A program made the position numbers and the translations under genes. From the NCBI GenBank assembly GCA_963580455.1, contig OY756967.1:18646022-18710021 (forward strand): 64,000 bases of DNA. The letters run 5' to 3'. Under the pieces are notes generated by a model. That model was given only the letters and a program-made list of their open reading frames with translations, ran no database searches and was not told the origin of the DNA. Every line of letters starts with the position of its first letter. Position 1 is the first letter of the stretch. Origin of the DNA: Euonymus europaeus. Its lineage: Eukaryota; Streptophyta; Magnoliopsida; Celastrales; Celastraceae. Positions 1 through 11,904 of the stretch are shown here, in pieces.

Positions 1-966
1 GATAGAAAGAGGTTCACCATATTTTCAACTAACAAGAAATGTTGCTGGAAAATTGGGATTATCATGTATTCAAAAGATGACAGCTGCACTTTGGTTGCTT
101 GCATACAGTGTTTCAGCATATTTCATGGATGAATATATCAAAATTAGGAGACTACGACACTTGAAAGTTTTAAAAAAATTTGTCAAGTGTGTAATCTCTT
201 TGTTTGGTGAGGAGTACTTACAATCATCAACTTTCGAGGATCTGGCCAGGCTACTTGCAATTGGTGAAGCCCGTGGCTTTCTAGGCATGTTGGGGAGCAT
301 TGATTGTATGCATTGAAAGTGGAAGAATTGTCCTAACGCCTAGAAATGTATGTATTCTAGACATGTACATGAACCAACTATAATTTTGGAAGCTGTTGCA
401 TCCTACGACATTTGGATCTGGCATTCATTCTTTGAAATGTCAGGATCTCACAATGATATCAACGTCTTGGAACGATCTACTATTTTCCAAGAGCTTGCAA
501 TGGGTCGTGTTCCTTCAGTGCATTATTCTGTCAATGGTTGTAACTATACAATGGGATATTACTTAGCTGATGGCATCTGTCCTTCTTGCGCTATGTTTGT
601 GAAAATAGTTCCAGCACCTCAGCTGCAAGGAATGATGTTGAACATGCTTTCGAAGTCCTACAAGTTCGATTTACAATTGTTTGTGCACCTGCTTGGTTTC
701 TTTAAACTGATACACTATCTGATATCGTGACCGCTTGTATCATATTACATAAGACGATAGTTGAAGATGAGAGGGATTCATATCGACAGATTGATATTTC
801 TGAATATGAACAAATAAATGAAAGTCCGCCTCTCACAGAAACATCAAACAATACGGGAGATGTTTTGGAGTTCATTTAAAGTCACCATCGGATTAGGGAT
901 AGAGAAGTCCATACTCAATTGGGGCTCGATCTTTGATCATTTGTGGAATCTTCACAGTGACGAATG
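1..966 (+). pseudogene. PIF/Harbinger-type transposase, decayed and cut by the window start
   Basis: One frame, open from the first bases, reads as the DDE nuclease of plant PIF/Harbinger transposons, which cuts and moves the element together with a Myb-like partner protein. All three catalytic neighbourhoods are visible: GSIDCMH (first Asp, near 300), SHNDINVL (second Asp, near 455) and IVEDERD (Glu, near 765). The family marker MGYYLADGI lies between the last two. Two in-frame stops (314-316, 341-343) and a frame disturbance between about 640 and 725 kill it. The usual C-terminal RIRDREVHTQL block follows to about 965. The N-terminus lies outside the window. The Myb-like ORF1 of the same element type lies tail to tail with it at 1203-1943. 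Family assignment is secure; activity is excluded for this copy. Confidence 0.9.
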
Positions 967-1202
967 ATATTATGTATGTATGGTTGTAGTGTGTACTTTA
1001 ATTATGCAAGTGTGGTTGTAGTGTGTACTTTTATTATGCAATTGTATTGGGAATATTTAATTTGATTATGCAAATATATTAGTATTAATACCGTGATTGG
1101 ATTATGCAATAGTATCCAAATTTGATTGTGCAGTAGTCTCATTGTCAATACCATAATATAATTCAATAACAATAATACGACAATAACCAAATAAACGAGT
1201 TT

Positions 1203-1943
1203 TCAACGTCCACATCTCTCTAGGATCTGAGCTTGCAAACCCTCAATGTATTGGCGTTGCACATAAGTTAGAGACTTCACATCTGTCATCATGATTTGGA
1301 ACTCCCTATCCATCATGAGTTGCTCTACCTATTCCAGCAATGATCAAATTGAAAATATGCCTTTCTAATCTCATGAAATATCTCCTTCGCCATTTGAATC
1401 TGTCAAAAATTAGAACAACGATAACCGAGATGTACGTAATATATATATTTTTTAAAATCAGTTATGCACAAACCTAACAATCTCATTCAATTTACCTTGT
1501 CAATCTGATTTGTATCGGATAGCCGAGAGTCCTCAATTTGAGATAAGTAGCCACAAAACTTATTCACCGCCAGTTGGATGGATGACCATCGACTATTTAA
1601 CGATCTTTCGGTTCGGTTGTTGTGAGTAGGCCCTTTTTGATTCATTGTATAGTTGAGTAATTCTTGACCAAAACGTCTGTGCCTTTTGGTCTATCCCTTG
1701 AGTAGCATCAATACTCGTGTTCAACCAAGCGAAAACCAATGTCTTGTCTTCGTCGATAGAGAAGTTCCCTCCGCGATTGTTCGGTCTCTGAGAGGTTGCC
1801 CGAGTCTTCTTGGGAGAAGTTACTTCGTCACGAGAGCTCACCAATTGCACATGTTGATCCTGTGTGTTGTATTGTGTATAGTCCTCTAGGAAGGGATCAA
1901 ACTCTTCAATATTCTGACTATCAATACCTAAATAGATTGACAA
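1203..1943 (-). pseudogene. Harbinger ORF1 (Myb/SANT-like DNA-binding partner), decayed
   Basis: From 1943 down to about 1597 the minus strand is open and carries the trihelix/Myb-like block of Harbinger ORF1 proteins, around FSIDEDKTLVFAWLNTSIDA and QKAQTFWSRITQLYNESK. Such proteins bind the element ends and bring the transposase to them. The frame breaks just after IVK, but the match continues as SLNSRWSSIQLAVNKFCGYL in another frame. A credible intron follows (donor AAG|GTAAAT near 1496, acceptor TTTTTGACAG near 1399). After it comes a degraded NAM-associated C-terminal part beginning MAKEIFHEI and ending LQAQILERCGR with a stop at 1203-1205. Its position convergent with the transposase at 1-966 suggests one two-gene element. 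A second ORF1 copy lies at 58.5-59.4 kb. Confidence 0.8.
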
Positions 1944-3262
1944 AAAAAAAAAACATCACAGCCATGTACTCTAAGTTAATAAGAACACATATGTGTCAGC
2001 AATATAAAGAGATGTAGCAGGGTATCAAAAAACAGATCATAACTAGGCAAGTGCAATCTAACAACAATCTGTACAACTTTGGAGGATTAATATGAAAGGA
2101 AAAGCAATTGGAGCTATTGACACTTGCCAGAAAAGTATGTCTTCCTTTTGAAGGATGGCTAAGCTTCCATAAATTGTTAAAAACCCAACTTCTATTTGAA
2201 CCAAGACTGACTTTCTTTCTTCTTCTTATAATAGCCTCAATCAATATAACATTATACACTATTAAATTTCTATTTCTTTGAAACTCTCTAGCCCCTGAAC
2301 AGAGGATAACTTTAACAATACCAAGAGTATTAATTCAAGGAATCACAAAGATATTCTCAATTGTTTATCACAAAACATAGTAAAGGCTATGTTGTAGAAT
2401 GCTTTAACTCTACAATACATATAGTAAGCCTGAGAAAAAGAAGAAAATATTTAAAAATTTAACCAATATGAGAGTCAAGATTGAAGATTTCCTGGTCTAC
2501 AAAAGCAGTGCTCCTACTAGTTAACAAACATCGATCAACATTCAAATCATTCCTATATGTAGTCACATAGAACCAGAATTAGAAAACTTGAACTATTTTC
2601 TTTCAGTCTCACATAGAAGTAAAGAACCAGATTGCACCAAGCTACTAATTCTGGTAAAAGAAATCTATCATAATTCAAAATTTGATATCTTTTTTCATCC
2701 ATTTTCTCAAATTCTCCAGCAAAAGAACAGATGAGACGTTGTCATAGAAAATTCAAACACAAATATGCCAGGTTTGAGAACAAATTGATATTAGAACTAC
2801 CATTTTCTCACGAGAAGAAAATCAACAATCTCATAAGTTACTTCCTTGCATTTCCTCAGCAAACAAACAAGTACATCGCCCAAAAATAAAGAACAAGAGA
2901 GAAAGAAGATAAAACCTTCGGAAGTTCTATCGCAGTTTGGAGAGCAATTTGCAATCAGAGCAATGAAGAACAAGAACAGATCACCAAATCAATAGAGTCA
3001 AACCAAAATTTCAACAGCTCAGGCAATCAATCTCAATCAAGAAAATAATGAAACCCATTTTTTACAATACACAATCTACTAGAACCCACAAATCCAGTAA
3101 AGAGAAATCTAAAAATCCATTAATCGAACCCTTCAAAATACCTGGACGATGATTGCAGAGGCAGAATCGGCGCGATTGACTACTCCAGATTTGCGCCTGG
3201 GAGAAGAATACACTGCGATCTTTGCAAAAGTCTGTTGCGCCGCTCAGAGAGAGAGAAAGAGT
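1944..3262. other. Non-coding; possible orphan first exon of a minus-strand gene at its right end
   Basis: No supported protein gene. Between about 3142 and 3262 the minus strand looks like a plant first exon: a CT-rich leader, then GC-richer sequence ending CATCGTCCAG|GTATTTTGAAG, a good donor whose intron would start at 3141. T-rich intron-like sequence follows down to about 2080. No downstream coding exons are recognised before the Harbinger remnant at 1-1943. This may be the 5' end of a gene lost or interrupted by the transposon. This is inference from composition and one splice site only. Confidence 0.3.
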
Positions 3263-4200
3263 CGAAAAGAGGATTTTTTTAATATTAAAAAGGAAGTTGC
3301 ATAACTACAGTCTTGCAGGACTCCTAGAGATGAACTATAGCAACACACCAGTATGTCGTTCACTGTGCAGTAGCTACCGTGGAAGAAAATTGCACAAAAC
3401 GACGAAAACAAAACTCTATTTGCGCGCAATTTCCTGGTTTACAGAGGCTACTGTGGATGGCCTTATCTCCTAAATTCTAAGTCTTACTTCGCTTAACAAC
3501 TACCAAAACTGAGCCCATTTAATACTGAAATACAAGGCCCATTTCCTACTCATCTCACATAAATCACCACTAGAATCCGGCCTGTTACTTTCTTGACTTT
3601 CGGCCCACGTCATTACTATTTGGCCCATTAAACTACTACCCAACCCAATTTCCTGGCTCCAGTTCGGCCCAACAGGGCTGTACAATTATGGTGCAAACAA
3701 TAATCTATCTATCTATCTATCACTATATATATCTACAACGGCGGACCCAAGTTGTTCTCAAGGGGCCATGCCCCCCCCCCCCACCCACCCAAAAAAAAAA
3801 AATATATATATAATATGAAAATAATGCCCTCCCTCAAAATAAGTATTTGTCCCCACCCACCCACCCATCCACGGCCCAACCGCTAGCCCTTTTCATTTCT
3901 CAAAATAAGTATTTGTCCACCCTATCTAAGGCCCAACCGCCCAAGCTAGGCCCTTTTCATTTTGGAAAATTTTAGTCACACCCCGATTTTAACGAATCAC
4001 ACCCCTTGTTAAGCACAACCCAGATAAATTCAAATTTTTATAAATACATCAAAAGTACCTAAAAACAACAAGATTTCAGAAGTACACCCCAAGAGTAAAA
4101 AAAAAACAAAGCAAAAACAAAGGTGATACCCCAATCAAGTAATGAACTACAGCTAGTCTATCTTCATTACATAAAAAAGAAGCAGAATCATCAAAAAACA
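3263..4200. other. Non-coding, with simple repeats
   Basis: No gene seen. An ATCT tetranucleotide run lies at about 3703-3721, and a C-run followed by an A-run at about 3771-3801. The GGCGGACCCAAG-like text near 3732 resembles a plant hAT transposon end (compare 6908), but no partner end was found. The CCCATTT and GGCCCA words at 3510-3680 are typical of decayed plant repeats. Confidence 0.4.
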
Positions 4201-4206
4201 GTACAA

Positions 4207-6217
4207 TCATCAATTGATTAACTCCACAATAGCTACGGTAGTCTTCCTTCCAGCCATGAATTTTCTGAAACTGTCAATCCTGCTTGCAAACTGTGTAAGC
4301 CAATGTCTTGCCACATGATGACGATGATCATGCCACACCTTAAAGACTGGTGGTATGGGTGATGCAGCAGCTAAGTACACTTTAACAAAATGGTTTCCAT
4401 TTATATACCCAATGGTGAGGATATCTTGGTTAGTCTCGAATGGAGGTGGAACTCTTAGTGGAAAAAAATGAGACATTTAATGTTTGATAGGTGAACAACA
4501 ATAACATTGAAGCAATAAGAGATGACATTGACCATGCTAGGCATGTTCATCCAATGTCTCATATCTGAAAAACCATCCATACAATCTACACTGTTAATTA
4601 GTTCTTCAGTAGATGTCAAGGGAGACAATACCTTGTTATATTTATCACGGTGGTTCTTTAACTCCTCTGGGAGATCACTGCGTACCTTCTTCCAACCATC
4701 ATCAGCTAGACTAAGAAACTTTGCAATCACCCTATAACCACAGTGTCTATCTTCTGGCACATCAACAATATGTGAAATATGTGGTCTGATAAAATCTGGA
4801 AAGCATAATTTCTAGTTACTGGTTTGTGCATTTCTTGTCTTATACACATTCATTTTCATTCTCTTTGGATCAGACACTGAAACCTGTGACTGTTGTGTTG
4901 ATGGAACATCCTCAAAAGCATGATTTTCTAGGGCATGCTCAAACCCTGATGGTTCACGCTTTGTGCTAACATCATCAGTTATGTGTAGCCTTTCTGCACG
5001 CTTCTTCCTTCCCTTGAGAGTAAGCTTTGGTATGGGCTCTAATGCATCAGATATCTTTGGCTTGGCAAGTAATTGCATTTGTTTCTTCATGTTAAGCTTC
5101 TGAGGAAGGGTTGAGTTTCTGAATATAGCCAAAACTTGTTCAATCTCTGCATCTAATGTCACTTCCTGGTCTGCATCTTTCACATGAGTATCTAGGTTTA
5201 ATTTCTTCCACACCTTGTGCATAATCAGTCACTGGTATGCTATTTCCCTTTACAAGGTATGCCTCTAGCATATGTGCACATGGCAAGCCAAGAGTGTGCA
5301 TTGCCTTGTGATTGCAAGCAGTTGGATCCACCCCCATTTTCTATGCAACAACTAGCTCAAATTCTATCTTCAACAAATGCAGCTTTTGAAAGAACCCCTA
5401 CTAGATTATTGTATAAGTGATTTCTAAATCTAAGTGGCACTTTTATCAAACTCCCCTCGAATGAAGCTTTGAAATCTATAAGCTGACCCTCTAAAGGCAA
5501 GTGAATTATTTCTAAAGATGTGACAAAACCATGGATAGAATTAGTCAAGTGTCTCTTTAACTTTGTGTGACTGTCTTGCACACTAATCAATCCATGCAGA
5601 AACAAAAAGCTCTTATAATTCAACAACCAAGACTCAGACACATAAGACAATGTTGTTGGCCATTCTTTGAATTTTTCAATCATCTTTTCCATGTTTTTGT
5701 CAAAATTAGTTGGTGTGCATGAATGAATAACAGCAGCCCAGCATGACATAAATTCATCAAAATCACTTTTTTGATTGAAGAAACCAACACATTTGCTTAA
5801 GAAATTTCTTTTAATATAGACATGACATAATATTTTCTTTGCAAGAGGGAATACCTTTGTCCCTACATTCATCAGAGCAAGCTCACGATCCATGACAAAC
5901 ACTCCATGAAGTTCTTTAGTATCAAACAAATCCTTCAAACAATTTAAAGCCAATTCGTAGTTGTCCTCTTTCTCTGCGCACATATAGCAAAATGTCAGGG
6001 TAAATGTCTTATCTGTCGATGTCACCCCAACTATCTCAAGCAGTGATAAACGATACTTGTTTGTCTTGTATGTGCAGTCCAGCATGTAGACATTAGGGAA
6101 TGCCTTGGCCAATTGAATGGAAGGTGAGTATGCCCAGAACAAATCTAACACTACATTCGTCATTGATGGGTTGCTCCCGTCAAAGGATGTCAAGGGTTCG
6201 AACTTTGACATCAACAA
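4207..6217 (-). pseudogene. MULE transposase with SWIM zinc finger and OTU-protease-like C-terminal region, decayed
   Basis: In order on the minus strand: 6217-5357 is an intact 286-codon stretch of the MULE transposase core, with the DDE markers LDCTYKTNKYR (first Asp) and FVMDRELALM (second Asp) and the AEKEDNYELAL helix. 5337-5220 carries a SWIM-type finger (CNHKAMHTLGLPCAHML). 5222-4812 is a charged linker. 4760-4210 reads as an OTU-like cysteine protease: a Cys motif DRHCGYRVIA near 4745 and a His motif NGNHFVKVYL near 4390. At least two frame changes (around 5215 and around 4470) and loss of the N-terminal FAR1/MuDR-like part make it a pseudogene. Mutator-like transposases move DNA and leave about 9-bp duplications. 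What the OTU part does in such elements is not known to me; deubiquitination of host factors would be a guess. No terminal repeats were identified for this copy. Confidence 0.85.
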
Positions 6218-6905
6218 CCCGCCTGGGAGGAATTCCTTGAGTTCTTTGGGTTGGGGTGTACGGGCTGTAGCCCTAATGTCAGTGGGCTAAGCTCATGCCG
6301 CCAAGAATGGGTGCGCCCATGTAGTTAGGGATGGGTTGACAGCCACAACAAGCCTATGCTGGTGCGCCAACCTCTGAGGTGAGTGGGCCCACTGCATCAC
6401 AATCTATCACTATATATAATAACGAAAACACCATCTATCTATCTATCATCTTCATCTTCTATCTATCTATCTACCTACATATAATAAAGGAAAACACCAT
6501 TTTGGTTAAACTACAAGATGACATGTGAGATTAGTCTAAGAATGACACCTGGAATTTTATTTTCAAAGAAATAAACATTTGAAGTCTGAACGTCTTCCTC
6601 TGTTACATGATTACATCTGCATGCTTCTCCTCTTATACCTCAACTTCTCACTACCCGTTCACTCTAACGCATTGTTTGGGAGGTAGGAGGGAAGATGAAG
6701 AAAAATTTAAGGGGAATGGAAAATTGAGGGAGGGGAGGGGAGGGAAAGTTAATTTTACCTTTTCTTGTTTGGATACTCAAAAAGTGTATTTTTATGATTT
6801 GTAAAATTGATAAAATTTATCGTATTACCCTTTATATAAATTTATATATGGAGATATGTTTCTGTAAGAAAATAAAGTTTTTTAGTGCTAACTACTATAA
6901 GTACA
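6218..6905. other. Non-coding, with ATCT microsatellites
   Basis: No supported gene. ATCT-type repeats occur at about 6404-6475, the same repeat type as near 3703, so they bracket the MULE remnant. 6235-6400 is GC-richer sequence unlike its flanks and unidentified. 6685-6760 is purine-rich (GGGAGGGGAGGGG). Confidence 0.4.
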
Positions 6906-9330
6906 AACAGGGGCGGATCCGACTTCTAGACTGAAGGGTGCAGGGTGCCCCAAATTTTTTTTTGAGGTTTCGATTCAAGCACAAGATCACAGTATAACTC
7001 AATCACAAATATTAATCAATAAAATCTAACTAATTAACTAATTGAAAATCATATATATAAATTGTTCAACGAGTTTTCATATTTTGATAATATTGCATAA
7101 TAACTTCATTAGAAACTTGAGCAAACATTTCTTTCTCAATGTATGTAACTAAAAAATCATTGAGCCATTCATCTCCCATTTGATTTCGTAATCGCTTCTT
7201 CACAATTTTCATAGTTGAAAATGCTCTCTCCACAATTGCAGTTACGACATGTAAAGTTAACGCTAGTGTTCTAAGTCTATACACAAGCGGATAAACAAAG
7301 TTGTTTCTTGTTGCAACCATCTTCTCTGTAAGACCAGTAATCCCATGAACACTTGAAAATTCATCATTATTGCTCATATCAAGTTTGTAAGTTTGCAACT
7401 GATTATCAAGTAGCACAAGATACACTTTTGAGAAATCAAGGGAGTATAATTGAGCAAAACGAAGTAACTTTTCTTTCTTAGAAGAAGAGAATGAGTCACT
7501 TGGATTGAGAGCTACCAAATAAAGAAGCAACTCAATGCTTGCTTCAGAAAAATGGTCATTCAATTCCATGAGTTGTAAATCTACTATAGTATTGAACAAC
7601 TCAACACGACAATGGTACAGGTTTATCTTTTCTTCGACTCTTCTCTTTGGACGTCCACGAGTTTTGAAGCTTTCATCCATATTTGGAATATCAACTCCCA
7701 ATTTAAAGCAAAATGTAATCTCATTCATCAACGAATCCTATGCATCATCTTCTCCTTTCATCATTTGCAGCCTATGTTTAGCCACCCCCACAAACCTCAT
7801 AACATTATCTATGTCTCAGTCTTTTCTTTGCAAAGCCTGTGATAACTCATTTCGTACACCTAAAATATTTATCATCACATGCATGTTGAATATAAAGTCA
7901 AAAGACTACATAACATTCATCAAGACACTGGCTCCCACTACTTGTAGGTCATTTACCCCATCTTGCATAACAATCTCAAAAACTTCAACCACAGAAGAGT
8001 ACATATGCCTGAGACTAATCAACATCGTATAGTGTGAACTCCAACGAGTTGCAAGTTAGTTTCTTGATTCAAGCCTCTTCCACTGAACAACTCCCCTAAT
8101 TTAAATTCTTCAAGGATTTTCTCATGTTGAATGGCTTTAAGAGCATCACTCCTCTTACAAGATACAGAAGTAGTGTTTACAATTCGTGAAACAAATTCAA
8201 AAAGTGATTTCACTTGAAAGTGTTTCTTTGCAATTGCCACCAAGGCCAACTGAAGTTGGTGAGCAAAGCAATGTGCATAGAATGCATATGGATTATCCCT
8301 CAGAATAAGTGTCTTCAAATCATTAAACTCCCCTCTCATATTACTTGCTCCATCATATCCCTGACCGCGTATTCTAGATGTGCTAAGCTTATGTTTAGAA
8401 AGTAAATCCTCCAAAGCTGCTTTAAGTGAGACTACGGTGGTGGAGCTAACATGTCGAAGACTAAGAAAACACTCAATGACGTTTCCATTCTTGTCAACAA
8501 CGCAATAGCCATTTGTTTCTTTGTTGATATATCACGAGATTCATCAAGAAGAATAGAAAAACAAGAATCACCAAGATCATTTAAAATAGTATTAATAGTC
8601 CCAACTGCAGCAACACGACAAATATCCTTTTGCACCGTGGGTGATGTTAATTGTAGATTTTGGGAAGCATAAGAAAATGACACATTCCTTACCTCCTCAT
8701 TGTGTTCTGCAAGGAAGTGGAAAAGACCCAAATAATTGCCTTGATTATGTGATTCTTCGGATTCATCATGACCACGAAAGGGTAGACCTTGTCGTAAAAG
8801 AAATCGAACACAGCAGTTAATAAGATTCGATAATCTGTTTTTTCTTTAGTTGTCTTACCAACAAACATTGAAGAACACTTTACTTCTGCTTCATCAAATC
8901 TTCACATTTTTGTCTTGCATCATTGTGAATACTATTATGCTTTCCCTCATGATTAGAGATCCTTTATCTCTTTTTCCAATTTTTAAATCAAGTACCAACA
9001 AATGAATCACCACCACCTTTATCAGATTATGGCTTAAAAAGATGGGAAAACAAACAAAAAACTGCATCTTTTACCACACTATACTCTAGCCAAGTACTAT
9101 GATTATTATATATTATATATTCCAGGACTGAACCTGCGTTTTTCTTTCCCAAATAAGGTATAAGGAAAATCATGGTTGCGAGGCTGAGTAGAACCCTTTT
9201 GTAAATATGCTCTACGATATTCATCTTATAATTGACATCATAACTCCAAATTGAAGGCCTAAGCCCAGGATCCGCAGGTAGATTTGTTGTATCAAATTTC
9301 ACAAATGCCTTTTTCAAACTGAACTGACCT
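6906..9330 (-). pseudogene. hAT transposase of the TTF/ZMYM1-like type (DUF4371 plus hAT dimerisation domain), decayed
   Basis: Read on the minus strand from right to left. 9317-9170 has the degraded N-terminal block LPADPGLRPSI. About 9000-8870 has the TTF-finger text EGKHNSIHNDARQKCEDLM in a broken frame. 8731-8432 reads as DUF4371 (SCFSILLDESRDISTKKQM, the first catalytic Asp region). 8414-8019 continues it (RGQGYDGASNMRG and FYAHCFAHQLQLALV). 7731-7066 ends with the hAT dimerisation domain (VERAFSTMKIVKKRLRNQMG, then WLNDFLVTYIEKE). Stops and frameshifts separate the blocks. CAGGGGCGGATCC at 6908 matches the usual plant hAT terminal sequence and probably marks the 3' end of the element. 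I did not find the partner end. Class identity is strong and the copy is dead. Confidence 0.88.
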
Positions 9331-9739
9331 GCAGGTGGATTCTAGCTTATTGAACTTTTTTTGAAGAACTTTTCCATTATACCAAGCAATCTAACAACAA
9401 AAGCACATAAAAAGGACAAGCAAATAATCTAATTAGACTATACCCAACTAGGCAGCAACAAACAGTTAATTCCAACTAGGCAGCAAACAATTATGCAATT
9501 AATCCCAAGTTCCCAACTAGGCAGCAAGCAATCAATTTCAATTAGGCAGCAAACAATTATATGTACGGACCCTTGTTTTTCCTTTAATACCACAATTATT
9601 AGACAAAATCATATAAAACAAATGTTATGTCATGACAGAAAATATAGAAAGAAAAAATCTCAAGAAATAATATGTAATGTCATGCAGCTAGTCTTGCCTA
9701 AATCTGCACAATTACATTGGACTTTCACTGTGAACTTTT
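9331..9739. repeat. Non-coding; short direct repeats of AACTAGGCAGCAA
   Basis: The word AACTAGGCAGCAA or a close variant (AATTAGGCAGCAA) occurs four times between about 9447 and 9555, each followed by CAATTA-like text. It looks like a small decayed tandem repeat. No gene was recognised. Confidence 0.5.
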
Positions 9740-10296
9740 CTCTAAGCGTGCATTGATAGCATCAGCAATGAGAGAGTTCTTCTCTTTGATCTTGTCGTCG
9801 TATGCTTCCTCGAAATCCCTTATGACAACTCTGTAGCTGTCAAGAGCTGCACTGCTGCATCCCTCTCTGCAGTGAGACACTCCTTGCACTCATTCCAATC
9901 GCGTCGACTTTCTTCAGAGTCTTGTACCTTGGTCTTGATTCCGAACTTGCAGTGGCAGTTTCGATATCTGTCTTGAGCTTGTTACTGCTTATGGTTGTCA
10001 TAGAGTTCTTGTGCTCTTTTCAATGCCTGATCGCTCAAGTCTTTCTCCTTCTTTAAGTTATCAAACTCTACTCTCAGCTCCTGCAGTGCTTCTTCAACTT
10101 TGTTTTCCTTCGTTGCATTCTCGGTATCAGCACCATCACCTTCACCCTCTTTCTTGTCCTTCCGCTCCTCCTCCTCACTATCACTATCTTCATTCTCCTT
10201 CTCCTTCTCGTCCTCATCATCATCATCATTGCTACCATTCTTTTTCTCATCATCATAATCATAATCATAATCATCTTCTTCTTCTTCTTCATCCAT
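9740..10296 (-). pseudogene. Acidic, coiled-coil protein fragment, frame-broken
   Basis: From an ATG at 10296 the minus strand encodes 104 residues. A run of Asp/Glu/Tyr/Lys (DEEEEEDDYDYDYDD, later EDSDSEEEERKDKKE) is followed by a coiled-coil stretch (VEEALQELRVEFDNLKKEK). After the stop near 9982 the same kind of helix continues in other frames (KIKEKNSLIADAINARLE near 9760), so the original protein was longer and has suffered frameshifts. I do not recognise the family. The composition resembles the C-terminal tails of plant retrotransposon-associated proteins, but that is a weak guess. The acidic stretch is partly a GAT/GAA trinucleotide expansion. Confidence 0.45.
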
Positions 10297-11080
10297 TCAT
10301 CTTCAGTGCCATCTCTCCTTGTGTAGGGAGTAACACAGTTTGGCAAGTTTTTATACAAAGGGGTTTTTCAGTGCTTAACGACTTACACAATTAGATATGG
10401 AATTGTATTATACTAGTAAGTGAGAGTTCAAAATTACTTCAAATTAGAACTTCCAGTTTTGGTATGACTTGCAATACAAACAACAGTTCAGCTGTAAGGT
10501 CTGACTAGTTAAGTAGCTTAATTAGTCCACGTGAATATTCCTAATATGAGGGCCACGTGAATATTCCTAATATGAGGGCAATAATACAAATTTATATCTA
10601 TATTAATTAAATACTGAATATACTGAATATCTCTATATGAACATATCTATACTTTATTTTTTTTTGGGTTGGGGCGGGACCCAAGGACCGGTCTGGGTCC
10701 TTAATATGCGGATATAATGTTAGTAGCAGATTATGCGACGAAGATGTAGGGAGTGAACTCAGATCTTTTAGCTAAATGATATACTCTTTCCAAATTGGTT
10801 ACCACTGAATCATATGTCGTGGGCCATGTTTTATTTTTGCTGTTACTTGGAGTGATGACATTATCTGGAATTTATTGGTGAAAAAAAATATAGTCTATTG
10901 TAGAAGATTAGAGATTAGATCCACTCGAGCAACACAAGTCCAGCAATCTAGCAATAATTTAATTGATGATCAACGAAATTTGGAACCAATTTAACTAATA
11001 GTTACTTGATCTTTAGAATCTAAAGGTTATGCAAATATTTCTGGTTATATCTCAACAATCTTCCCCACTTTTCTTCAGAC
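10297..11080. other. Non-coding; contains a 26-bp tandem duplication
   Basis: No gene supported. At about 10528-10579 the unit beginning CCACGTGAATATTCC occurs twice directly in tandem (26-bp period). It includes a CACGTG G-box in each copy. The rest is AT-rich. Confidence 0.5.
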
Positions 11081-11904
11081 TCATTCAAGAGGAGTCTCTG
11101 GCTCCTGCAGAAACATCTCAAGAAGATCTGGCTTTGGAAGATCAGGCCTGGGCCAAGGCACCCGAGTCCAAAGCTCGGACGACTTGTTGACACCAGCTCT
11201 TTGGAGGGCCTCTCCCCAACTCCGGGCACAAATTTTATTTAAGCTATCAGCGAGTTGGGCTGAATAGAATTCCCGAGCCTTCTTTGCAGTCTTCTGAACA
11301 GCTGTTGCTTTCTCAGCCTTGCCAGCAGCAATTTTCTTTTCCGCCTCCTCCAGCCAGACCTTATGATCAGCAGCCTCCTTCTCTGCAGCCTCGGCCTGGG
11401 CCCTAAGCACAATTATTTCCTCTCCGGCCAACTTCAAACGATTGCCCATCTCAAGGATCACTCGAAGATTCTGTAATTGCAACAATCAAGTTAGAAAATA
11501 TCAAACAAAATGAGAGATCTCGAAAAAAGGAAAAAAAAAAAAAAACTTACCTCGAACGTATGCAGCATTATTGCTTCAAACTTTTCTTCTGCCGATAACT
11601 TTTCCATCTCCAGTGGGTCTGCAGGCGGGATCGAGGATTTGAAGATCTCGAAGGCTGTTTTGGGCCTTTTGGCATCTTCGAGAGCCGATTTGTCCTTGCC
11701 CATTGCCAAAATATCAGTAAAGGATTGGAAACCAAAGGCACTCTCGGCTTCTTTGGCTGAACTCGACTGACCGTCAAGGGATGGAGAGATTGAAAACCCA
11801 GTTTTATACTTCTTCTTGGTCACTAAAGAAGAGGTTCTCTTCCTCCTCAATCCAGCACACAAACTTTCATAGCCTTCAAGCGGAGGGAACTGTGAAGGTT
11901 CCAT
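11081..11904 (-). CDS. Two-exon coiled-coil protein of unknown function (retroelement-associated style)
   Basis: Two exons join in phase 0: 11904-11551 and 11470-11081. The donor is CGAG|GTAAGT and the acceptor TTGCAATTACAG, giving 247 residues from ATG at 11904. The N-terminal half is low-complexity and Ser/Lys-rich. The second exon is a heptad-like helix (LRAQAEAAEKEAADHK, then KIAAGKAEKATAVQKTAK) followed by a Pro-rich tail ending ETPLE. No enzymatic motif is visible. The style (Ala/Glu coil, small size, transposon surroundings) resembles gag-like or transposase-associated plant proteins, so it may be a domesticated or leftover element gene. An acceptor TTTAATCGCAG sits two bases before the ATG, so an upstream leader exon is likely (see 12480-12600). 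The reading frame is intact, but expression is unproven. Confidence 0.55.

Noticed and set aside
10011..10394. His/Ser-rich 127-codon plus-strand frame
   Set aside because: It is the antisense of the acidic GAT/GAA-rich coiled-coil sequence.
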